A stretch of 64,000 bases of DNA from Solwaraspora sp. WMMA2056. Its GTDB lineage: Bacteria > Actinomycetota > Actinomycetes > Mycobacteriales > Micromonosporaceae. The stretch spans positions 4,402,001 through 4,466,000 of the forward strand of contig NZ_CP128360.1 in NCBI RefSeq assembly GCF_030345095.1. Direction: 5' to 3'. The translations under genes were made by a program, and so were the position numbers. This document shows, in pieces, positions 44,701 through 52,891 of this stretch (position 1 is its first letter; every line of letters begins with the position of its first letter). The notes beneath the pieces are model-generated. The model saw only the letters and a program-made list of their open reading frames with translations, ran no database searches and was not told the DNA's origin.

Positions 44701-47700
44701 CCGTACGACTTCTCGGACGACCTCAATCTGGCCGAGCTGTTCGACGAACCAGATCCTGGTCCGTACGACTTTCCGGACGACCTGAATCTGGCCGAGCTGT
44801 TCACCGAACCTCCGGTCCTGCCCTGGTACACCGGCCCGCAGTACGGCGGGGCGCTCGGTCAGATGTACGCCTACCAGGCGGGACCGCCTGCCGGCCAGCC
44901 GGTGGAGAACCTTGTCGGTGAGTTGCTGCAGGACCTGGTGTCCGATTCGACATCCGCAATCTTCACTGCCGGTGAGCGGGACGCCGTCCGGCGTGCGGCC
45001 CGCGAGGCGCTGACCGACCTGTACACCCCGCCAGCGTCGGCGGGCGGGGCTACGGACGGCTCACCGGACCCGTTCATCGACGACGAGTACAGCGAATTTC
45101 TCGAAAAATGGGACCAGGTCCTCGTTCGGGGGATCACCGTCGAGGCCGCCGGCCGGCTGGTCTGGATCCGGCCGGTCGTCACCCACGGACGGCCGCACCA
45201 GCGGACCCGCACCGGACCTGTCCCGTACAAGGTCGTTTTCGGCTCCGGGTCGGCGAACACCTCCCAGGACCGCGAATCCAACCAGGGGCTTCCGGCGCCG
45301 ATCGAGCTGATGCTGGTCGGACTCACCGGCTTCGCCAAGCGGGTCAGCCGGTTGATCTTCAACTTCCCGGTCAAGCTGGAGGGGACGTACGCGACACCTC
45401 AGTCGCAGAACCGGACCCTGGTCACCGGTCGGCAGATGTTCGTCAAGAAGACGACGATGTTCGACGCCGGACTGCGCTTCGAGGTGTACGCCGACGGGCG
45501 GCGCTTCGGGACCACCGCCGACCTGCCGCCGTCGCGCAGTGGTCTCGTGGTCGTCGTTCCCCAGCAGTACACCAGCCGGGACAACGGATGGCCGGTCGAC
45601 ACCGAGAAGTCGCCACCGCAGCGGCAGGAGGAGCACCGGCCGACCCGGGCCCGGCCGGTGCTCAACGCCATCGGTCTGACCCCGCTGATCCTGCAGTGGC
45701 ACCGACAACTGGCGGGCAGCAAGTTGACGCCGCAGCAGCGGGTCGGCGTCGCCACTGTCGGCACCGCGCAACTGCTCAACGAGCGGAGCCTGATCAACCG
45801 CAGTACGCACCTGATGTCCGGCGGGGTGCGCACCGACGCGCTGGCGGTCGACGGGGTCACGGGCAGTCTGAAGCTGACCGTCGAGCCGCTCTGGGTGCAG
45901 TACATCGGGTCGGCGCCCGAGGTCGAGGTGCGCGACGACATGAGCGTGGTGATCAGCCTGAGCGAGGGGGTGAGCGCCTCCAGCGGGCTGGCCTTCGATC
46001 CGTCGTTCAACGCGATCAGCCTGGTGCACCCGGCCACGTCGCCGGTCGGCGATACCGGCCAGCGGGTGACCGGGACGCTCGGTGTCGAGGGCAAGATCTC
46101 CAGCGGCGAGAGCATGGCCCTCGACCTGAGTAGCGACGTGTCCAACCATGTGGTGCTGGTCCGCCGTGCCGATCAGGCCCGGTACCACGTGCAGTACCGG
46201 GCCGTCCTGACGACCGAGCTGGACAACTTCACGATTCCGCCAGTCGGCCGCAGCGGGATCCCCGCCGAGCTCGGCGTCGCCGTACCGGACCGACGGCGCT
46301 TCGAGCGGGCCTTCACCGGTGGGGCGCTGTCCGACGGGATTCAGCACCAGGCGCGTAGGCCGCCGGCAGCCTTGCCCGTGCCGCAGGGCAATCAGCGGAC
46401 GCTCCTGAATCAACTGCTTGGTCTGACGGTACCGCCAGGGACTCCGCGAGCCGGATGGACTCCGCAGCGGCGCACCGCTGCGACGGCACCGGTGGCGATG
46501 CCGCACCATCGCGGCCGCCGGATCACCGCGCCGACGGCGAACGAGTCGCTGGCGCTGGCGACCCGCCGCGGCACCGGCTGGGGGGTGCCGGTGTCACTGC
46601 CCGGTTCCGAGGTGGTGGTGCTCACCATCGAGCATGCGCTGAAGTTCCTCGGCGGCGTGAAAACGCTCGACCGTGACACCAACCGGACGATCAGCCGGCT
46701 GAGCCGTCCCGCGCTGGAAGCCGACCTCAACCGGCACCTGGTCGGTGACCCGTTCACCGTCAAGGTCAATGGCAAGAAGTACGACATCATGCTGACGGTC
46801 TACCTGGAGGATCACCTCGACAGCAGCCGGTATCCGATGAGCGTCAACACCCGGACGATCACCTCGTCCGGCCACTCCAGCACGACGGGCAACGAGCTGA
46901 GCTGGGGCTTCGTCGTCGCCGGCGGGTTGGCGATTCCGATGACCAGCAACAGCCGGGCCGGCCTGCCGGTCAGCCGGGAACAGGGCTGGTCCAGCGGACA
47001 CAGCGACACCTGGTCGGTCGCGGTCGAGTCGTACCGTCGGACCGAGACCACCGGTGACGTGATCGACAACGGCTACCGTGCGGTGTACCTGCTGGTCGTT
47101 CGGGAAGCGAAGGCCGGTGCCCTCCGCCACAATTGGACCTTTGGCGCGCCGGCCGGCATCGTGACGCCGGTCGAGCATCTGCCGGCCACCCCGCTCACCC
47201 TCGACCAGGTGAACCAGGCGAACACCGTCACCGCTGGTGACACCGTCGGAACACAGTGGTCGGCGCTCCGGGAGGACGTCGACTCGGTCGACTTTGTTCG
47301 GTTCGACCTGTACGGCGTCAACACCGTCGAGACCGCCTTCGTCGCCATTCCGGAGGCGGTCGTCTTTGCCGCGCACCTCTACCGGCAGACCACCGGAAAG
47401 TCCCAGGTTTGGTTCGACGATCCGTTGAACTGGCCGCGGGAGCTGTGGCAGATCGGCATCCCCAACCACCTGAACGCCCATTTCGGTGAACTCACCGACG
47501 GTCGTGGCTGGATCATCTCGCTGGACGAGGGCCTCACCTCGCACATGGTGCTGATCGTCCGCGCCCGGGTGGTGCCGCCCGGCGCCGGCCGTATCTCTGG
47601 ATCCGTGGAGATCGAGCACTATCTCAAGCGCGCCGGTAAGCGCGAACGAGGGTCTGAGAAGGGCTCCCACGTCACGTACGGGTTCGCCCCGTCGGGCACC

Positions 47701-50700
47701 TACCTGGCCCCCGACCCGAGCGGCGACGACGAGGCCGCGATCGGCCGGGTCGACGTGGAACTCGCCGGTCCCAGCAAGAAGGGGTCCATCGGCCAGGAGA
47801 ATTCCGACAGCGTCGGAAGTGCCGACATCAGCCGCGCCACGTACGGCGGTGACAAAGGGATCTACCAGGGTGACGTGCTGCTGGAGTTGTCGATCGTCGA
47901 GTGGAACGACCTGAAGGACTTCTTCACCCCGGACCGGCCGGGTGCCCCGGCGAGCACCACCCGGACGGGGTACCTGAAGGTGCCGAGCGGGCTCGATTTC
48001 ATGATGCCGGTCGAGACCGCCCGCGACCTGAGTCTGCCGCTGCCCACGCCGGCGGCCGCAACGGCGGCTCCGCCGCCGGGGACCGCGCCGCCGGTGACGC
48101 CGCTGCCGGCGGTGGCGCCCCTGCACGTGGACCCGGACCTGGCCCAGGCGATGAGCCACCCGGAACGGTTGCAGGCCGACGGGGTTCTGACCTTCATCGA
48201 GACGACGATGCGGGAGCAGGGCCTGATCCCGGCCGGGGACCGGCACACGACACTACGCCGGGCCGTCCGCAGCCAGTTCTCCTCCAGGTCACTGGAGAGT
48301 CAGGAGTTCGCGCTGCGCCGCACCGGTGTCCGAGGGCTGTTCGTCGTTCCCGGTCCGTTCCGGAATCTGCGGCTGATGCAGATCAAGGTCAAGGGACGCT
48401 TCGTCGGGGAGCCGACGTCGAGCGGCAACCGCCAGGACGTCGACCTGCTGCTGCGCGCCGAGGCGCTGGACGGCTCGTCCCGCTCCGACAGCAAGGGCGA
48501 CGAGTGGTCCTGGACCGTCGTCAACGTGAAAGGGTATGGAAAACCGACGTCCGCCACCGACGCGGGCGCGTCCGGCGGTGTCGCCTACTCCCAGGAGAAC
48601 GAGTCGGACGTCGGCATGTCCCGCGACGGCAAGGACATCTTCCGGATCGGGATCAAGGGTGGGTCGACCCAGTTCGTGCAGCCGATGGAATTCGAGGTGT
48701 GGATCGGCCTGACCAATCACAAGCCGTACTGGATGCAGTTGATCTCCTCGGCGATCCGGGAATCCTTCTTCCTCACCAACTCGCTCTACGCCGGTGGTGA
48801 GCAGTGGGCCCGACAGGTGTGGTTCGACAACCGGTTCATCGAGTGGGACTGGGAGGTCAGCACCCCCGAAGCGTTGACCGGTACGATGAAACTGCTGGTA
48901 CCGATGGCGCTCACCGAGTCCGCAGACCAGCGGGGGACCTGGGTTTTCACGACCACTGGGCGGCCTGCCGGTTTCCCCGCCGCACCGCCGGTGCGATGGA
49001 GCCCCCGGCCGGCGGCCCGTCCACGGGCCAACCGGGACCTGCTCGCCGACCCGACCCTGCAACCCCGCTTCGCGAAGATCGCCAATGTGGTGCAGACGTA
49101 CGCTGGCCTGGTCAACGCGTCGACGCGACTGCCGCCATCGGCGGTCGACGACGGCAAGGTCCCCGGGCTGCCGTGGCACAGCGAGGTGCAGTTGTCGCTC
49201 GACGACCACGCCGACGACTCCTCGATGCAGGTCCGCTTGCCTGAGGTGTTCGGCGGTGGATACCGGATCCCGGGCACCGACCTCACCGTGACCGTGGACG
49301 TCAAGGCTGTCCAGTACTACCGGTCGCCGACCGGTGACCCGCTGACCATGCGGGGAAAGGGTCGCCGGTACGGGCAGAACGAGACCGCGCCGAGCGTCGG
49401 GCACTCCCGTAGCTCCGGCACCACGGTGACGGTCGGTCCGTCGGGGCGCAGTAACGTCGCGGAGGGCGTCCGGCTCGGTACCGACGCGCCGTTCACCGGT
49501 GGCATGGGCCATGAGACCGGCGGGGAGACGTCCATCGCGGACGTCTCCGAGCGCAACGTGGAAGCTGCGCGGGACTACCACCTTTACCGGTACGACGTGA
49601 CGGTCTACCTGACCGGCCCGGCCGGGACGCTGGCCATCGACGTCCCGGGCGGTCTCCTCGGCTGGTCGGCGAGTGCGCCCACACGACTGCCCACGGACGT
49701 TCCGCTGCCGCCGGGCAGCGACGTCACGGTGGACCCGGAGTCGGGCGATGAGTCGAGCATCTCCGAAGTCGACGACGATCCCGACTCTGACGAGGAGTCG
49801 GGTCCTGGCGACGAGGGCGAGCCGGGTCCTGACGACGAGTCAGACTCTGACGACGAGTCGGAGGGTGACCCAGTCATCGCTGTCGTGCAGCCTCAGGTGC
49901 AGTCGGGCGGGCCCGCCGGTAGGACACCGCCCGCCGGTGCGACCTCGACCGCACCGCCGACGACGCCGGCCGGGGCCCCGGCACCGGGTGACGCACGAGG
50001 CGCCGGACGCGAAGCAGCCGGGGCCGCGATGGAGCATGATCCGATCTTCGCGGCGCTGACCCCGTCGTCGGTACCCGTCGGCACGGCACCGGCCACGCCG
50101 GGCGACGTCACGCCGCGCACCCCCGGACCGGCCGAGCTGACCCGTGGGGCCGACCGGCGCTGGTACCTCGACGGCCAGGAGGTGCTGGGCGTTCGACTCG
50201 ACGGCAACCGTACGGGGATCGCGCTGCTGGACGACGCGGACCTGGACCAGTTCTCGCCGGAGGACTTCCTGCCGCCGGGCGACATGCCGGTGGTGGTCGT
50301 GCACGCGGACGGAACCCGCACGACGGTCCCGGTGCGGGGTGCGGACGGCCGGACCCGGCAGGTACCGGTGACACCGGGGCAGTTGGCGAGGATGACCGCA
50401 CCGCTGGGCAACCGGTCGGGCCCCGTCGCGCTGATCACCTGCGGCGTCGGTGTCACCGACGGCGGGTTCGTGGCCGACTACGCGACCGCCCTGAACGCCG
50501 ACATCCTGGCACCGGTCGCCGCCCTGCGGATCGGATCGGAGACCTCGCCGCACGCGCCGCTGCAGGTGCCGGTGTCACCGGAGGATTCGGCAGGTGGCCG
50601 GCCCTGGCGGCTGTTCACCCCGGAGGATCTTGGCGACGAGGGCTGGGACACCCTCAACGACGGGGTCGACTTCGACGGCTTCCGAGCGGTCGACGGGCCT

Positions 50701-52815
50701 GGCGACGACGACAGCGGGATCGTGCTGGGCTCGGGTCCGGCGTCGTACGGCTATCCGGGCCAGAGCATCGACCCCGGCGGCCCATCGAGCGGATACGGCG
50801 TCGCGTCCGCTGGGCAACCGACAGCCGGCTCGACGATCGACACGGCCTGGGATCTGGACATGCCACCGTCGATGTCCGACGTCCCGCAGTGGATCCGCGA
50901 TCGGATCGCACAGGGGAAGTTCCCGGTGCCGTTCCTGACCGACGACGCGATGGACCCGGCAGCGTCGAAGGTCCGCTGGGGGGTCGAGATCGAGTTCGTG
51001 CTGCCGGCGAACGACCGCGACGACGAGGGAGCGTCCGGAAGCGTCGACGATCGCCTCGTGGCGATCGGCGCGCAGCTGCAGGCGGCCGGACTGATCCGGT
51101 CCGACGAGCCGGAGGACCCGCACAGCCCGCTGCGGCCCGGTGAGTGGTCGTTCCAGCTGGACGACACCGTCGACGGCGAGATCATCTCGCCGGTACTGAC
51201 CTCGTCGCCACAGACCTGGTCGACCCTGCTGACCATTGAGCAGATTCTCCGCGCCGCCGGTGCGACGGTGCGGGTCCGGGACGTGGTGACGGTGCTCGAC
51301 GAGGAGACCGACACGCGGAGCCCGGATCCCGGCGGGGCCACGATCATCCGGGAATCGGGCGGCCACGTCCACGTCGGTGGCGGCTTCCTCGCCCGGCACG
51401 CCGGCGCGCCCGGATATGCGGCGTTGGCCAGCCTGTACCACCAGCACGAGGAGGTGCTCTACCGGCTGGCGGGCGACCCCCGCAGCGAGGTCGAGCACGG
51501 GTTCACCGAGCGCAAACCGGGCTGGGATCCGACCATGCCGTACCCCGGGGACGCCGAGGCGGCGATCGACGCGCACCGCGACCGCAAGCTGGGCCTCAGC
51601 TTCAACCAGGTCAGTCTCACCGACTACGACCATCCGGAGTGGCGACTGTTCCGCGGATCGCTGCTGGCGGCGGTGATCCAGACCCAGGTCAAGATCGCGG
51701 TCGGCATGCAGTTGGCCGCGCTGCAGCTGGCGCGTAGTGGTGCGGCACCGCCGGTCGCCGCGTCGGGCGTCGGCAACCTGCGCCGCTCCGGGTCCACGCC
51801 GTCGACGTACGGCGGATGGTCGATCCATGACGACGTCGACGCCACCGACTTCGCCCCGCTGTGGGTCTTCCTCGGCACCGTTTTCTCCCGCCCGCAGGAC
51901 ATGCTGCAGGCGGCGGCGCTGTTCTTCCTCAACGACTGGGCGCCACCGCCGGACGGTTCGCCCGCCACGCGTTTCCCGTACCTGGCGCAGTTGTCGGCCC
52001 CGGTGAACTGGCCGCTGGGGCAGCTCGACGTCGACACCGCCAGTTACCTGCTCGACCACTCCCCACCGGCGGCCAGCGGGGCCGAACCGTCGGCGCACGA
52101 CGTGTCGCGTGTCGAGGTCGACGGTGACTGGCAGGCCGGTGGCGTCCCCGCCCGGCTGCGGACCCTTCCTGACGGCACCGGGTACGCCCTGATCAGTGAC
52201 GGTGCCCCCACCGCCGGGTTGCCGCCGCCCGGGTCGGTTCCGAGCGCCATGGCGGGCAGCGTCCCGGTGGTGGTCCGCCTCGACGGCGGTACCGTCCGGC
52301 TCGATGGCCTGCAGGCCGGCCAGCCCTACCAGGTGCGGGTCGGGGCACAGCAGGCCGCCGGCATGGTCAGCGACGCGGTCGACTACCGCGCGCCGCTGCG
52401 CCTGGTCCCGGTCGGCACCGGCAAGCTCACCGACGACTACGTCCGCAGCTTCGCCGAGAACCGGCCGCCGCCGCAGCTGCGGGGGACACCACAGACCACG
52501 GTCGGGGACGTCTACGTACCGGCGAGTCACCTGTTCAACCCGCCGGCCGGCGCGGTCACCGACCCGACCGCGCCGTCCTGGGTGCGGTTCTACCAGCCGT
52601 ACCCGGGTGGAGGGCTGACGACCGAGATCGTCGTGGACGCGCCGGCGGTGACCACCTCCGGATTCGTGCTCGTCGGCGGTGTGCAGTACTACCGCGATGA
52701 GGCCGGTTCCTGGTACCTGCCGGGGCCGGCCGACCCGAACGATCCCGGCACTCGACAGTGGTACCAGGTGCCCGCTCCGTCGACCGTGCAGAGCCCGGCC
52801 TACTGGCCGGCGTAG
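41800..52815 (+). CDS. Giant type VII-associated multidomain protein with metalloprotease motif and C-terminal amidoligase-like domain
   Basis: A 3671-residue protein, intact over 11 kb. Residues 1-105 are helical and WXG100/CpnT-N-like. Hydrophobic helices lie near 108-155 and 334-362, followed by a Pro-rich linker with 18-bp repeats. Residues about 600-810 hold HELMHQLGLRD (H741, E742, H745, G748, D751), the HExxHxxGxxD zinc motif of snapalysin/metzincin-type proteases. A triple YDF repeat (947-1006) precedes about 1600 residues of large beta-rich repeats with paired VWFD blocks, and a D/E-rich linker follows near 2650. Residues about 2760-2960 have VVVVHADG (H2835) and VALITCGVG (C2881), reminiscent of clan CD cysteine peptidases. 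Residues about 3055-3320 have WGVEIEF (3060), SGGHVHVGG (H3189, H3191) and PEWRLFRGSL, the pattern of GS-fold amidoligases. Export through the nearby ESX system is inferred. Confidence 0.7.
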   Translation: MAIQPSEEINNLFMVLTGSRMPDINEDMLRTVQDLYLGVSLDLGELQAHVEFLVVGVRRSFDGQAAEAFAMHMEQFVSGDVSVLEGAAEQARALAAFAGEVATEAEYMKLMIIAELIVLLFEIAIAVAMSYVSFGLSTALLPIKFAITRMLVRLGMQRLIMRIVSSPLFKTVVNTPWFKSFVNSPWFKTAAQGVFIHGPIGGVIELGMSGGVQDYQIKKGHRKDVNGKHLSSSFISGYFSEMFQHFITANLLRKLLPTPRPGRDGPGRFDLDPPGGGPGRGAGVFTEKSPPPVGRGGAGDGSREKGGPDTGPGRTGGPDGRTAGGPSPTRHLRLPIVLTSVAIGTAIGETIGEVISGAAVYGRVDIDPEMPGLAAGAAAIQTITELKLAQPLGNWLGRLSFGPPPVVTSGPGGVPPGTAPPTNSSPPPAQGQPATEKHGSTPPEARPVDAPTPERADRPGPLDRPGPLDRPGPLDRPGPEPIASGPVPRPPVVSASAVDPLAPVISPPSVGAVVPPPSAGPVPTVPTTVTSDVTVSPPTPVGPAPAEIAPPPEQTADARQPRDSAAPPVPVQPEPPPPPPPSAPPAPPRVVPPPTPADDPAWAAARAEASVGVREHFWGDPAHQLGPDGDQRLVVRSGFDVRRVFHEGQWFTDLEVRVWINDTTGVGPAGIDAIHQRLAAGVHEYVNSAGNLIGNGDQVHVTVLRADSPQSAHQVVDLVERDQQMHQYAWWADAQGEYYTHELMHQLGLRDDRSGTGSIPGSLLGDFTAPKPTEDGTATPADNWHLWRDGGLRQRHLDLLERLIGPVGTDGGYHGVDRPVRPVANEHAPRAPGQTSAGPHRPATTSNDTTPVVGRAGPGRQRPEVPTDAGPEVSTVPQRPVTTSDAESDSVSDLGGDDLDAAGRASDHGDADRAVRLPVPLMSSDLPVAGDDERSGPERSTEPAVEGPYDFPDDLPLAHLFAEPPPGPYDFSDDLNLAELFDEPDPGPYDFPDDLNLAELFTEPPVLPWYTGPQYGGALGQMYAYQAGPPAGQPVENLVGELLQDLVSDSTSAIFTAGERDAVRRAAREALTDLYTPPASAGGATDGSPDPFIDDEYSEFLEKWDQVLVRGITVEAAGRLVWIRPVVTHGRPHQRTRTGPVPYKVVFGSGSANTSQDRESNQGLPAPIELMLVGLTGFAKRVSRLIFNFPVKLEGTYATPQSQNRTLVTGRQMFVKKTTMFDAGLRFEVYADGRRFGTTADLPPSRSGLVVVVPQQYTSRDNGWPVDTEKSPPQRQEEHRPTRARPVLNAIGLTPLILQWHRQLAGSKLTPQQRVGVATVGTAQLLNERSLINRSTHLMSGGVRTDALAVDGVTGSLKLTVEPLWVQYIGSAPEVEVRDDMSVVISLSEGVSASSGLAFDPSFNAISLVHPATSPVGDTGQRVTGTLGVEGKISSGESMALDLSSDVSNHVVLVRRADQARYHVQYRAVLTTELDNFTIPPVGRSGIPAELGVAVPDRRRFERAFTGGALSDGIQHQARRPPAALPVPQGNQRTLLNQLLGLTVPPGTPRAGWTPQRRTAATAPVAMPHHRGRRITAPTANESLALATRRGTGWGVPVSLPGSEVVVLTIEHALKFLGGVKTLDRDTNRTISRLSRPALEADLNRHLVGDPFTVKVNGKKYDIMLTVYLEDHLDSSRYPMSVNTRTITSSGHSSTTGNELSWGFVVAGGLAIPMTSNSRAGLPVSREQGWSSGHSDTWSVAVESYRRTETTGDVIDNGYRAVYLLVVREAKAGALRHNWTFGAPAGIVTPVEHLPATPLTLDQVNQANTVTAGDTVGTQWSALREDVDSVDFVRFDLYGVNTVETAFVAIPEAVVFAAHLYRQTTGKSQVWFDDPLNWPRELWQIGIPNHLNAHFGELTDGRGWIISLDEGLTSHMVLIVRARVVPPGAGRISGSVEIEHYLKRAGKRERGSEKGSHVTYGFAPSGTYLAPDPSGDDEAAIGRVDVELAGPSKKGSIGQENSDSVGSADISRATYGGDKGIYQGDVLLELSIVEWNDLKDFFTPDRPGAPASTTRTGYLKVPSGLDFMMPVETARDLSLPLPTPAAATAAPPPGTAPPVTPLPAVAPLHVDPDLAQAMSHPERLQADGVLTFIETTMREQGLIPAGDRHTTLRRAVRSQFSSRSLESQEFALRRTGVRGLFVVPGPFRNLRLMQIKVKGRFVGEPTSSGNRQDVDLLLRAEALDGSSRSDSKGDEWSWTVVNVKGYGKPTSATDAGASGGVAYSQENESDVGMSRDGKDIFRIGIKGGSTQFVQPMEFEVWIGLTNHKPYWMQLISSAIRESFFLTNSLYAGGEQWARQVWFDNRFIEWDWEVSTPEALTGTMKLLVPMALTESADQRGTWVFTTTGRPAGFPAAPPVRWSPRPAARPRANRDLLADPTLQPRFAKIANVVQTYAGLVNASTRLPPSAVDDGKVPGLPWHSEVQLSLDDHADDSSMQVRLPEVFGGGYRIPGTDLTVTVDVKAVQYYRSPTGDPLTMRGKGRRYGQNETAPSVGHSRSSGTTVTVGPSGRSNVAEGVRLGTDAPFTGGMGHETGGETSIADVSERNVEAARDYHLYRYDVTVYLTGPAGTLAIDVPGGLLGWSASAPTRLPTDVPLPPGSDVTVDPESGDESSISEVDDDPDSDEESGPGDEGEPGPDDESDSDDESEGDPVIAVVQPQVQSGGPAGRTPPAGATSTAPPTTPAGAPAPGDARGAGREAAGAAMEHDPIFAALTPSSVPVGTAPATPGDVTPRTPGPAELTRGADRRWYLDGQEVLGVRLDGNRTGIALLDDADLDQFSPEDFLPPGDMPVVVVHADGTRTTVPVRGADGRTRQVPVTPGQLARMTAPLGNRSGPVALITCGVGVTDGGFVADYATALNADILAPVAALRIGSETSPHAPLQVPVSPEDSAGGRPWRLFTPEDLGDEGWDTLNDGVDFDGFRAVDGPGDDDSGIVLGSGPASYGYPGQSIDPGGPSSGYGVASAGQPTAGSTIDTAWDLDMPPSMSDVPQWIRDRIAQGKFPVPFLTDDAMDPAASKVRWGVEIEFVLPANDRDDEGASGSVDDRLVAIGAQLQAAGLIRSDEPEDPHSPLRPGEWSFQLDDTVDGEIISPVLTSSPQTWSTLLTIEQILRAAGATVRVRDVVTVLDEETDTRSPDPGGATIIRESGGHVHVGGGFLARHAGAPGYAALASLYHQHEEVLYRLAGDPRSEVEHGFTERKPGWDPTMPYPGDAEAAIDAHRDRKLGLSFNQVSLTDYDHPEWRLFRGSLLAAVIQTQVKIAVGMQLAALQLARSGAAPPVAASGVGNLRRSGSTPSTYGGWSIHDDVDATDFAPLWVFLGTVFSRPQDMLQAAALFFLNDWAPPPDGSPATRFPYLAQLSAPVNWPLGQLDVDTASYLLDHSPPAASGAEPSAHDVSRVEVDGDWQAGGVPARLRTLPDGTGYALISDGAPTAGLPPPGSVPSAMAGSVPVVVRLDGGTVRLDGLQAGQPYQVRVGAQQAAGMVSDAVDYRAPLRLVPVGTGKLTDDYVRSFAENRPPPQLRGTPQTTVGDVYVPASHLFNPPAGAVTDPTAPSWVRFYQPYPGGGLTTEIVVDAPAVTTSGFVLVGGVQYYRDEAGSWYLPGPADPNDPGTRQWYQVPAPSTVQSPAYWPA
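43168..43239 (+). repeat. Four 18-bp tandem coding repeats (Pro-rich linker)
   Basis: Three identical units GACCGCCCCGGCCCGCTG plus a fourth that differs at its end encode DRPGPL repeats in the Pro-rich linker of the giant protein. Near-identity at the DNA level indicates recent slippage expansion; copy number probably varies between strains. Confidence 0.9.
44638..44817 (+). repeat. Three 60-bp tandem coding repeats carrying YxxxD motifs
   Basis: Three exact-period units encode GPYDFxDDLxLAxLFxEPxP, with Tyr at residues 949, 969 and 989 of the giant protein. Each YDFPD or YDFSD fits the YxxxD/E pattern of type VII export signals, followed by an acidic amphipathic LxLAxLF stretch that looks like a short binding helix. 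Confidence 0.85.
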
Positions 52816-52891
52816 CAGGACCCACTGGGAGCGGACCATCGTCGTCGACCAGCAGTCCCCGCAACGGACCCGCCGTCAAGACACCGGCCGG

